A stretch of 7,025 bases of DNA, from assembly GCA_947372405.1 (NCBI GenBank), contig CANBTO010000261.1, forward strand, positions 1 to 7,025, given 5' to 3'. The translations under genes and the position numbers were made by a program. This document shows positions 1-5,664 of this stretch, piece by piece (within the stretch, counting starts at the first letter, position 1; each line of letters begins with the position of its first letter). The notes below the pieces were generated by a model. That model did no database searches and was not told where the DNA came from. It saw only the letters and a list, made by a program, of their open reading frames with translations. This DNA comes from Verrucomicrobiaceae bacterium (GTDB taxonomy: Bacteria; Verrucomicrobiota; Verrucomicrobiae; Verrucomicrobiales; Akkermansiaceae).

Positions 1-834
1 ATGCTGGCACGCATCATTTCGGAGCGCGGGCTTTCCGGCACGCCGCTGGGCACTCTGGCACTGGCAGCGGGCGCGATCGATGATGCGGCTGCTTGGTGCG
101 TGCTGGCAGTAGTGCTCGCGACCTTCGGTGCCTCTCAACCACTGCAAATCGGCGGCATCCAAATCGGCGCGGAGGTGGTGGCGATCGGTGGAGCCGCGCT
201 TTACGGCGTCTTCGCTCTAACGCTCGGGCGCTGGTGGCTGTCGGCACTCGGACGCAAGGCCGAGGCGGCGGGCGAAGTCTCCCAGTCGATGATGGCGGTG
301 GTGCTGGCACTGTTCTGCCTGGCGGCGTGGTACACGGACATCATTGGAGTTCACGCGGTGTTCGGCGGATTCATCCTCGGCATCGCCATGCCGCGCGGAC
401 TCTTCGCGGTGGAAATCCGGAAAAAGATCGAACCCTTCGCGGTGGTGTTCCTGTTGCCGATGTTCTTCACCTTTTCCGGGTTGAACACCAAACTCAGCGT
501 GTTGATGGATCCGAGCCTGCTTCTCGTGGGAACCGTCATTCTGTTAGCCTCCGTGCTGGGAAAAGGCGTGGCCTGTTGGGCGGCGGCCCGACTCAACGGC
601 GAGGACAACGCCACCTCGCTGGCGGTCGGCACGCTCATGAACGCCCGCGGCCTGATGGAACTGATCATCATCAACATCGGCCTCCAGCGCGGCATCATCG
701 GTGAGTCGTTGTTTTCGATCCTCGTGATGATGGCCATCATCACCACGCTGATGGCCACGCCGGTCTTCGAGTGGGTCTATGGCCGCAGGGCAAGGATCAC
801 AGGCAAGCTCGGCCACTCCGGCATCGAAGCCTGA
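1..834 (+). CDS. Cation:proton antiporter, CPA2/Kef-type membrane domain (5'-truncated)
   Basis: This is the C-terminal 277 residues of a monovalent cation:proton antiporter that would exchange Na+ or K+ for H+ across the inner membrane. The frame is open from base 1. Full CPA2 membrane domains have about 380-400 residues, so roughly the first third lies upstream and the ATG at base 1 is very likely an internal methionine. Visible marks are the acidic pair D27-D28 in AGAIDDAAAW (the ion-binding Asp motif), GVHAVFGGFILG at 116-127, GKGVACW at 187-193 with a membrane-embedded lysine, and NARGLMEL at 214-221. These alternate with hydrophobic helices up to about residue 258. The protein ends 19 residues after the last helix, so it has no TrkA-N/RCK regulatory domain and is not a full KefB/KefC. 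The Asp-Asp pair suggests an electrogenic NapA-like mechanism, which is inference. Family call is secure; the transported ion is unknown. Confidence 0.9.
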   Translation: MLARIISERGLSGTPLGTLALAAGAIDDAAAWCVLAVVLATFGASQPLQIGGIQIGAEVVAIGGAALYGVFALTLGRWWLSALGRKAEAAGEVSQSMMAVVLALFCLAAWYTDIIGVHAVFGGFILGIAMPRGLFAVEIRKKIEPFAVVFLLPMFFTFSGLNTKLSVLMDPSLLLVGTVILLASVLGKGVACWAAARLNGEDNATSLAVGTLMNARGLMELIIINIGLQRGIIGESLFSILVMMAIITTLMATPVFEWVYGRRARITGKLGHSGIEA

Positions 835-927
835 ATCCGTAGCGCGAAGAACGGCAGAAACGGCTTCCGCACATCGCCGGCATCGTTTACGCGTTGCGGC
901 GGCCCGTGGCATTGCGGGGCTTTCATC

Positions 928-1530
928 ATGATCGACACATTGAACATCCGTGAAATCAGCGGCGCGAAACTGGAACCCTGGCTGGACGCGCTCGGCGCTC
1001 TGCGCATCCGCGTGTTTCGCGAGTATCCCTATCTCTATGACGGCACCTTGGAAAACGAGCGGGAGTATCTCCAGGTCTATCAGAACTGCGGCCGCAGCCG
1101 GATCGTGCTGGTGACGGACGCGGACGGCGCGCTGGTCGGCGCCACCACCTGCATGCCGCTGGCGGACGAGGGGCCGGAGTTCCAGGCACCCTTTCTCAAG
1201 GCGGGTTGCGGAGTGGATGACTGCCTGTATTTCGGCGAGAGCATCGTGCTGCCGGAGTGGCGCGGCTTGGGACTGGGCAAGGAGTTCTTCACGAGACGCG
1301 AGGAGCATGCGCGCCGACTCGGCCTGACCACCACCGCCTTCTGCGGGGTGGACCGGCCCGAGCATCACCCGCTGCGTCCGGAAGGTTATCGCCCGCTCGA
1401 TGGCTTCTGGATCGCGCAAGGATATGTCAAACAGCCGTCGCTGCAGGCGGTCTTTTCCTGGAAGGAAACCGGCGAGGAAACCGAATCCCCGAAAACCCTG
1501 AACTTCTGGACCAAGACATGGAAACCCTGA
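928..1530 (+). CDS. GNAT family N-acetyltransferase (partner of the downstream nitrilase-type hydrolase)
   Basis: A 200-residue cytoplasmic acetyltransferase that would move an acetyl group from acetyl-CoA to an amine. The acetyl-CoA pyrophosphate-binding motif A is seen as ESIVLPEWRGLGLG at 104-117 (R112, G113, G115, G117), followed by the usual helix EEHARRLG. An N-terminal strand-helix with ALRIRVFREYPYLYDG at 24-39 and the C-terminal end LNFWTKTWKP resemble the GNAT module that is fused to carbon-nitrogen hydrolases in some bacteria (Bacillus YhcX type). The ATG at 928 follows a weak GGGG run 10-13 bases upstream; no better start lies nearby. The last 13 bases overlap the start of the hydrolase gene, which implies translational coupling. 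A 93-bp gap separates it from the antiporter, so it may head its own transcript, but I see no convincing promoter there. The substrate is unknown. Confidence 0.88.
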   Translation: MIDTLNIREISGAKLEPWLDALGALRIRVFREYPYLYDGTLENEREYLQVYQNCGRSRIVLVTDADGALVGATTCMPLADEGPEFQAPFLKAGCGVDDCLYFGESIVLPEWRGLGLGKEFFTRREEHARRLGLTTTAFCGVDRPEHHPLRPEGYRPLDGFWIAQGYVKQPSLQAVFSWKETGEETESPKTLNFWTKTWKP

Positions 1531-2378
1531 AACTCGATCTCCGGACTTTCGATGTCGGCGCTCCGGCCGCAGATCCCGCGGCCTTCACGCGATTGGTGAC
1601 GGACCGCGTGATCGAATCCTGGGACTCCAACGCGGACATCGTGGTGTTTCCCGAATTCATGTGGATGGGACTGGAACGTTTTGTCAGCGGCTCTAACAAG
1701 ATTCGCAGAGTGGCGGAGCTTTTCTGGAACCAGCTCTGGCCGGGCATCGCCGCCACACTCGAACGTCCTGACAAGGCAGCCGTGCTCGGCACCATTCCGT
1801 TCATCGATGGCGATCAGGTGAGAAACCGCGCGCCGATCCTCAACAACGGGCGTTTTCTCTATCAGGACAAGATCCACCTCACGCCATGGGAGACGGCCTT
1901 CAGCGGCGGCGGCCCGGTCCGCATCTGGAACTTCCGCGGCCTGAGCGTGGCGGTGGTGATCTGCCTGGATGTGGAGATCCCGGAAATCTCCGCGGCCCTG
2001 CGCGGCTCCGGTCTCGACCTGATGCTGGTGCCCAGCGCCACCGAAAGCCTGGCAGGCGTCGAACGTGTCGGCCGCTGCGCCGACGCACGGGCGGTGGAAC
2101 TCGGCTGCCATGTGGGCGTCTGCCATCTAACAGGCAGGACGGAGTCGGAGCTGATCGACGAGAACCTCGGGCGGCTCGCCGTATTCTCGCCCTCGCAGAG
2201 CGCGTTTCCGAATACCGACCGGCGCATGGTCACGGAGGTTTTTGAAAGCGGCTTCCATCGTCTCACCGCGACTTTGGACATCGCCGCGTTGCGGAGAAAC
2301 CGTACGAACCTTGAAGAAACCGATCCGTCGAAAATCCAACCGGCGTTGATCCGCATCGAGTTCGACAAGCTTGCCTGA
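1518..2378 (+). CDS. Carbon-nitrogen hydrolase (nitrilase superfamily)
   Basis: A 286-residue amidase-like enzyme that would hydrolyse a non-peptide C-N bond. All three catalytic residues of the superfamily are visible: E46 in VVFPEFMW, K118 in LYQDKIHLTPWE and C149 in VVICLDVEIPE. The rest follows the usual alpha-beta-beta-alpha layout: VPSATE at 171-176, then R185, C187 and the A-R-A-x-E stretch (188-194). Length fits a lone nitrilase domain of about 270-300 residues. The frame is open back to 1257, but the residues before METLKL are arginine- and proline-rich and mirror the GNAT gene in another frame, so I take ATG 1518. That start sits 13 nt inside the GNAT gene. GNAT followed by nitrilase matches the domain order of known fusions (the branch often called NB12), so the two products probably work on one substrate route. 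The actual amide or nitrile substrate is unknown. Confidence 0.9.
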   Translation: METLKLDLRTFDVGAPAADPAAFTRLVTDRVIESWDSNADIVVFPEFMWMGLERFVSGSNKIRRVAELFWNQLWPGIAATLERPDKAAVLGTIPFIDGDQVRNRAPILNNGRFLYQDKIHLTPWETAFSGGGPVRIWNFRGLSVAVVICLDVEIPEISAALRGSGLDLMLVPSATESLAGVERVGRCADARAVELGCHVGVCHLTGRTESELIDENLGRLAVFSPSQSAFPNTDRRMVTEVFESGFHRLTATLDIAALRRNRTNLEETDPSKIQPALIRIEFDKLA

Positions 2379-2405
2379 GCGCTCTGAAAACCAAACTCTT
2401 CCGCC

Positions 2406-2798
2406 ATGACATCGCTGATCCGCCAATACTACGACACCTTCAACTCCGGCGACCGCGAGGCACTGCTTGCCTTGCTCGACGACGAGGTGGTGCACGAGAT
2501 CAACGAAGGCGGAATAGAGACCGGCAAGGAAGCATTCCGCACGTTTCTCGAACGCATGAATCGTTGTTACAGCGAAACCGTGGAAGATCTCGTGGTGTTC
2601 ACCAGTGATGATCCGACACGGGCCGCCGCCGAGTTTTTCATTCGCGGCCAATACCTCGCCAGCGACGACGGCCTGCCCGCAGCCACAGGCCAAACCTATC
2701 ATCTGCGGGTGGGTGCCTTCTTCGAAACGAAAGACGACAGGATCACCCGCGTGACGAATCACTACAACCTCCAGGCCTGGCTGCGCATGGTCGGTTGA
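2406..2798 (+). CDS. NTF2-like / SnoaL-like protein, ketosteroid isomerase-related
   Basis: A 130-residue single-domain protein of the cystatin-like NTF2 fold. The pattern is typical: an N-terminal helix IRQYYDTFNSGD at 5-16, the strand after it (LLDDEVVHEINEGG, 23-36), helix GKEAFRTFLERMNRCY at 40-55, a long curved sheet, and an end HYNLQAWLRMV at 119-129. This matches the steroid-delta-isomerase-related group of small conserved proteins. H30, E31, E34 and the acidic strands line a possible pocket, but the usual ketosteroid isomerase catalytic tyrosine/aspartate set cannot be assigned with confidence, so no reaction is claimed. The gene starts 27 nt after the hydrolase stop and ends 18 nt before the lipoate enzyme gene, which suggests one operon. 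No Shine-Dalgarno is seen before ATG 2406. A role with the GNAT/hydrolase pair is plausible from position only. Confidence 0.82.
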   Translation: MTSLIRQYYDTFNSGDREALLALLDDEVVHEINEGGIETGKEAFRTFLERMNRCYSETVEDLVVFTSDDPTRAAAEFFIRGQYLASDDGLPAATGQTYHLRVGAFFETKDDRITRVTNHYNLQAWLRMVG

Positions 2799-2816
2799 CG
2801 CCGGCTGATTTCCCAC

Positions 2817-3488
2817 ATGATCCTCGAACGACTGCTGCTGTGGCTGGATCCGGTGAGACGTCCCGGGCCGGAGGCAATGGCGGTGGACGAGTGGTTGTTA
2901 GAAAACACGCGGTCGCCGGTGCTGCGGGTTTACGGCTGGCTGGGCGATTGGGGGAGCGTCGGTTATTTCGGCGAACTCTCTGCTGCGAAGTCGGCGTTTC
3001 CGGGGCTCGATTGGGTCCGGCGCTGGACAGGTGGCGGCACTGTGGATCATCGGGCGGACTGGACCTACACCCTTGCCATTCCGGCGAGTGAGCCGCTTGC
3101 CCGCCTCAAAGGTGCGGAAAGTTACCGCATCCTGCACGCCGCGCTGGCCTGCGCGCTGGAGCTGGAGGGAATCCGCGCCCTGCTGAGCTCCGGCAACCGT
3201 GAAACCGGAGCCACTCTTTGTTTCGAAAACCCGGTGAGCCATGACCTGATCGATCCCGCGAATCGGAAACTCGCGGGTGCCGGGCAACGCAGGACGAAGT
3301 TCGGATTGCTCCACCAGGGATCGGTGGCGGGGAACTGTGACGCCGTTGTTTCACAAGCCCGGGCCGAAAGGTTGGCGGCCGGACTTTCCACACGATGGCA
3401 GGAATCCGGCTTCGAGCCGCCGCAGGACGTGCTCGAAGCCATGTGCCGAAAGCGCTACGCGAACGAGGCGTGGACGAACCGCCGGTGA
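2817..3488 (+). CDS. Lipoate-protein ligase A / octanoyltransferase-like protein (BPL_LplA_LipB family)
   Basis: A 223-residue cytoplasmic enzyme of the biotin/lipoate ligase fold, which would attach lipoate or octanoate to the lipoyl domains of 2-oxoacid dehydrogenases or GcvH. Seen directly: RRWTGGGTVDH at 68-78 (the RRxTGG signature), DWTYTL at 81-86, and the binding-lysine block KLAGAGQRRTK at 151-161 followed by GLLHQGS. A CFENPVSHDL segment at 135-144 puts C135 where LipM-type octanoyltransferases carry their catalytic cysteine, whereas LplA ligases lack it; this is alignment by memory. The E. coli LplA C-terminal accessory domain is missing (223 against about 337 residues), so it could be a transferase, an amidotransferase, or a ligase needing a partner. 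ATG 2817 has no Shine-Dalgarno; it opens 18 nt after the preceding stop. The exact reaction is left open. Confidence 0.85.
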   Translation: MILERLLLWLDPVRRPGPEAMAVDEWLLENTRSPVLRVYGWLGDWGSVGYFGELSAAKSAFPGLDWVRRWTGGGTVDHRADWTYTLAIPASEPLARLKGAESYRILHAALACALELEGIRALLSSGNRETGATLCFENPVSHDLIDPANRKLAGAGQRRTKFGLLHQGSVAGNCDAVVSQARAERLAAGLSTRWQESGFEPPQDVLEAMCRKRYANEAWTNRR

Positions 3489-3506
3489 TCCCGAAAACCG
3501 AAATGG

Positions 3507-3649
3507 GTTTGAACAGGAGCAAACGGAGGTAACAGAGGGTAAGTATATTAGGACTGAACAGATAGGTCTTGAGGCTAACCTACAGGATGTTGCGTCCTAT
3601 CATCCCAATCCATTGATTCTCTGTTTTCTCTGTTTCCTCCTGTTGAACA
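3507..3649. repeat. Imperfect inverted repeat with 9-nt-unit arms (MITE/REP-like intergenic element)
   Basis: The convergent gap between the lipoate enzyme gene and htpG holds two arms that are reverse complements. The left arm core (3512-3537) pairs with the right arm core (3619-3644) at 22 of 26 positions by hand alignment, or 24 of 31 over 3507-3537 against 3619-3649. The left arm is about three 9-nt units: GAACAGGAG, CAAACGGAG and GTAACAGAG (3511-3537). In the right arm TCTCTGTTT occurs twice in direct tandem (3618-3635), followed by CCTCCTGTT. The loop is about 80 nt and more AT-rich than the genes around it. No transposase and no clear target-site duplication is visible. I have the impression that similar AACAGGAG/AAACGGAG sequences occur between genes in Verrucomicrobia and some other phyla, but cannot check it here. 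Besides being a dispersed repeat it could act as a bidirectional terminator for the convergent genes. Confidence 0.72.
3563..3598. other. Two adjacent small hairpins in the loop of the inverted repeat
   Basis: Inside the loop, TAGGT (3563-3567) can pair with ACCTA (3578-3582) across a 10-nt loop. Directly after it, AGGATG (3584-3589) pairs with CGTCCT (3593-3598), with one G-U pair and a TTG loop. With the outer arms this gives a cloverleaf-like folded region if transcribed. Neither hairpin is followed by a clean U-run, so they are not standard intrinsic terminators. Stems this short can arise by chance; conservation in other copies of the element would decide. Confidence 0.4.
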
Positions 3650-3668
3650 TATTCCTCTCCAAGTTGAT

Positions 3669-5516
3669 TCACGCGCCCATCGCCTTCTGCATGAGCGTGT
3701 TCATGCGGCTGATGGTGTCGCGAGCATCCTCTAACAAACCGGCGGCGATCAGGGCGTTGTCGAGCAGTTGCAGGGCGACGAGTTTCGCGAGCTCCGGGTT
3801 GGCGTCCTTGGCTTCGGCGAGTTTTCTAACCAGAGGATGGCGCGGGTTGATCTCCAGCTCCACCTTGACCTCGTCTTTGAAGTTCTCGTCCATCGCCTTC
3901 ATCATCTGGCGCATCTGCGGGCTCATGCCATCGGCGGGCACCAGGGCGATGACCGGATTTTCGACAAGCCGCTTGCCGCTGGAAACCGAGGTGACACGAT
4001 CACCGAGTTCCTGCTTGAGGAAATCACACAGCGCGGTGGTTTCCTCGGCTGTCAGGGATTCACCTTCCGTGGCCTGCTCCTCCAGCTCGACGCCGCCGTG
4101 GCGCACGGAAACGAGTTTCTTGCCATCGAAGGTGCCGAGCGCATCGACGACGTATTCGTCCACCGCGTCGTTGAAATAGATGACTTCCAGGCCGCGCGCC
4201 TTGAAGGCCTCGATGTAGGGGCTGCTTTCGATCTGCTCGCGGCTCGGGCCGACGAGATAATAGATCGTTTCCTGGCCGTCCTTCATGCGGGATACGTAGT
4301 CGGTGAATCCGCAGACGGAACCGGCGTCGGTTAGAGAGGACTCGAAGCGCAGCAGCTTGGCGAGCGCCTCGCGGTTCGGATAATCGGTGGCGACGCCTTC
4401 CTTGAAGAAGCGGTCGAACTTCTTGTAGAATCCGCGGTATTTCTCGGGATCGGCCTCTGCTTCCTTCTCGAACATCCGGATCACGCGCTTGGAAATCACG
4501 CTGCCGAGGTTCTTGATCAGCGCGCTGTCCTGCATCGTTTCGCGGGAGATGTTGAGCGGGATGTCCGCGCTATCGACCACGCCTTTCATGAAGCGCATCC
4601 AGTCCGGCAGCAGGTCCTTGGGCGAGGCGTCGATGAGCACCTTCTTGCAGTAGAGCGCCACCGATGGCTCGGCTTTCGAGAAGCCCATGCGCTCCGGGTT
4701 TTCCGAAGGCGCGAAAAGCAGCGCGTTGATGGCGAGCGGCGCGTCCGCGCTGAAGTGCAGGCGGTAGGCAGGCTCGTCCCAGGCCTTGCAGGCGAACTGA
4801 TAGAACGCCTTGTATTGCTCGTCGCTGATCTCGGACTTGTTCTTGAGCCAGAGCGCCTCCACCTCGTTGATGCGCTTGCCATTGAGCAGGATCGGGAAGC
4901 CGACGAAGTTGCTGTAGGTTTCGATCAGGTGCTTCACGCGGCTCTCGGTGGCGTATTCCGCGCAATCCTCCTTGAGGTGGAGCACGAGTTTCGATCCGCG
5001 GTCAAGGCCGCTGGTTTCCTCGATCTCGTAGCCGCTCTTGCCATCGCTGGTCCAGACGAGCTCCGGGGAATCCGCATGCCAGGCGCGCGAATGCACGTCC
5101 ACCTTGTCCGCCACCATGAAGGCGGAGTAGAAACCGACACCGAACTGGCCGATCATGTTTCCCGGCGTGGCGCCGCCTTCCTTGACGGACTTGAGGAAGG
5201 CCTTGGTGCCCGAGTGGGCGATGGTGCCAAGGTTTTTCACCAACTCGTCATGGGACATGCCGATGCCGAAGTCCGCGATGGTCAGGGTCTTGGCCTCCTC
5301 GTCGGTGGTGATGTGGATCTCCAGCGGCAGCGTCGGCTGGTGGATGTTCTTCTCGGTGGCCTCGATGTGGCGGAGCTTCTCCATCGCGTCCGAGGCATTG
5401 GAGATCAGCTCACGCAGGAAGATTTCCTTGTCCGTGTAGAGTGAGTGGACCACCAGATCGAGCAGTTGCTGGATCTCGGCTTGGAAGACGTGTTTTTCAG
5501 GGGTCGATACGCTCAT
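3669..5516 (-). CDS. htpG: Molecular chaperone HtpG (bacterial Hsp90)
   Basis: A complete 615-residue HtpG, a homodimeric cytosolic ATP-dependent chaperone that remodels client proteins, often with the DnaK system. N-terminal GHKL ATPase domain: FLRELISNASDA at 33-44 (catalytic E36, Mg-binding N40), DFGIGM at 82-87 (adenine-contacting D82), LGTIAHSGTKAF at 96-107 and GQFGVGFYSAF at 123-133. The middle domain has LPDWMRFMKGVVDS (303-316) and PLNISRETMQ at 320-329 with the gamma-phosphate arginine R325. The C-terminal dimerisation domain ends KAMGA without the eukaryotic MEEVD tail, as expected for bacteria. Length is normal (about 610-635). In the D-N-G-I/V-G-M motif the second residue is Phe83. 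The start ATG (5516) gives the usual distance to the ELISN motif; no Shine-Dalgarno precedes it. It is convergent with the lipoate gene and divergent from the membrane protein gene, so it is probably transcribed alone. Confidence 0.98.
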   Translation of the reverse strand: MSVSTPEKHVFQAEIQQLLDLVVHSLYTDKEIFLRELISNASDAMEKLRHIEATEKNIHQPTLPLEIHITTDEEAKTLTIADFGIGMSHDELVKNLGTIAHSGTKAFLKSVKEGGATPGNMIGQFGVGFYSAFMVADKVDVHSRAWHADSPELVWTSDGKSGYEIEETSGLDRGSKLVLHLKEDCAEYATESRVKHLIETYSNFVGFPILLNGKRINEVEALWLKNKSEISDEQYKAFYQFACKAWDEPAYRLHFSADAPLAINALLFAPSENPERMGFSKAEPSVALYCKKVLIDASPKDLLPDWMRFMKGVVDSADIPLNISRETMQDSALIKNLGSVISKRVIRMFEKEAEADPEKYRGFYKKFDRFFKEGVATDYPNREALAKLLRFESSLTDAGSVCGFTDYVSRMKDGQETIYYLVGPSREQIESSPYIEAFKARGLEVIYFNDAVDEYVVDALGTFDGKKLVSVRHGGVELEEQATEGESLTAEETTALCDFLKQELGDRVTSVSSGKRLVENPVIALVPADGMSPQMRQMMKAMDENFKDEVKVELEINPRHPLVRKLAEAKDANPELAKLVALQLLDNALIAAGLLEDARDTISRMNTLMQKAMGA

Positions 5517-5519
5517 GAG

Positions 5520-5528
5520 TGTGGATAA
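5520..5528 (-). promoter_or_regulatory. Consensus DnaA box in the htpG leader
   Basis: The - strand reads TTATCCACA, the perfect high-affinity DnaA 9-mer, between the htpG promoter and its start codon (4 nt upstream of the ATG). A bound DnaA here would sit just downstream of the predicted transcription start and could block or tune htpG. It is a single box, and one exact 9-mer is expected by chance in only a few percent of windows this size, so binding is possible but unproven. Confidence 0.4.
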
Positions 5529-5546
5529 GTTGGTTGAACGGGGCGG

Positions 5547-5574
5547 AACATAGCCACGAGCGACCGCCTGTCAA
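5547..5574 (-). promoter_or_regulatory. Sigma70-type promoter of htpG
   Basis: Read on the - strand, a perfect -35 TTGACA (5574-5569) is followed after 16 bp by TATGTT (5552-5547), which matches 4 of 6 positions of TATAAT, including the first A and the final T. Transcription would begin near 5540 and give a leader of about 24 nt before the htpG ATG. No CIRCE element (TTAGCACTC and its inverted repeat) is visible, so HrcA control is not supported. A heat-shock sigma promoter is not evident either. Confidence 0.65.
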
Positions 5575-5664
5575 AAGGGATGTGGCGATCTCCCGGCCTT
5601 GGGATTCCCCGGGGTTCGGGATTTTGAAATTGAGCGTCGGGGGAAACTGGATAGATCTGCCACC

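Noticed and set aside
835..927. Possible terminator or promoter between the antiporter and GNAT genes
   Set aside because: Only weak matches: a short repeat of GAACGGCA/GAAACGGC and no stem with a T-run or convincing -35/-10 pair.
544..1419. A 291-codon open frame on the - strand across the antiporter end and GNAT gene
   Set aside because: It is the mirror of two well-supported + strand genes in a GC-rich sequence, has low-complexity Ala/Arg/Gln-rich composition and no recognisable domain.
1257..1517. Longer N-terminus for the nitrilase-type hydrolase starting at 1257
   Set aside because: The extra 87 residues overlap the GNAT gene, are Arg/Pro/Gly-rich and match nothing in the family; METLKL at 1518 aligns with the usual nitrilase start.
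1518..1530. Programmed -1 frameshift producing a GNAT-nitrilase fusion
   Set aside because: The frames would allow it, but the sequence before the stop (G AAA CCC TGA) is not a slippery heptamer and no stimulatory structure is evident; overlap with re-initiation explains the arrangement.
3277..4179. A 300-codon + strand open frame running from the lipoate gene through the inverted repeat into antisense htpG
   Set aside because: Its product is a Ser-rich shadow of htpG joined to a translation of the repeat (EQEQTEVTEG-like), with no domain; the genes on each side are firmly supported.
4755..5444. A 229-codon + strand open frame antisense to htpG
   Set aside because: Leu/Val/Asp-rich composition is typical of antisense frames of GC-rich genes; no start signal or domain.
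5597..5625. GC-rich palindromic stretch with CCCCGGGG and GGGATTTT as a terminator
   Set aside because: The stem is short and irregular, and it lies in a divergent intergenic region where no transcript is expected to end.
5599..5664. Upstream start for the membrane-anchored protein
   Set aside because: It would place 22 mostly polar and charged residues before a typical signal anchor; the ATG at 5665 gives a normal K-R then hydrophobic N-terminus.
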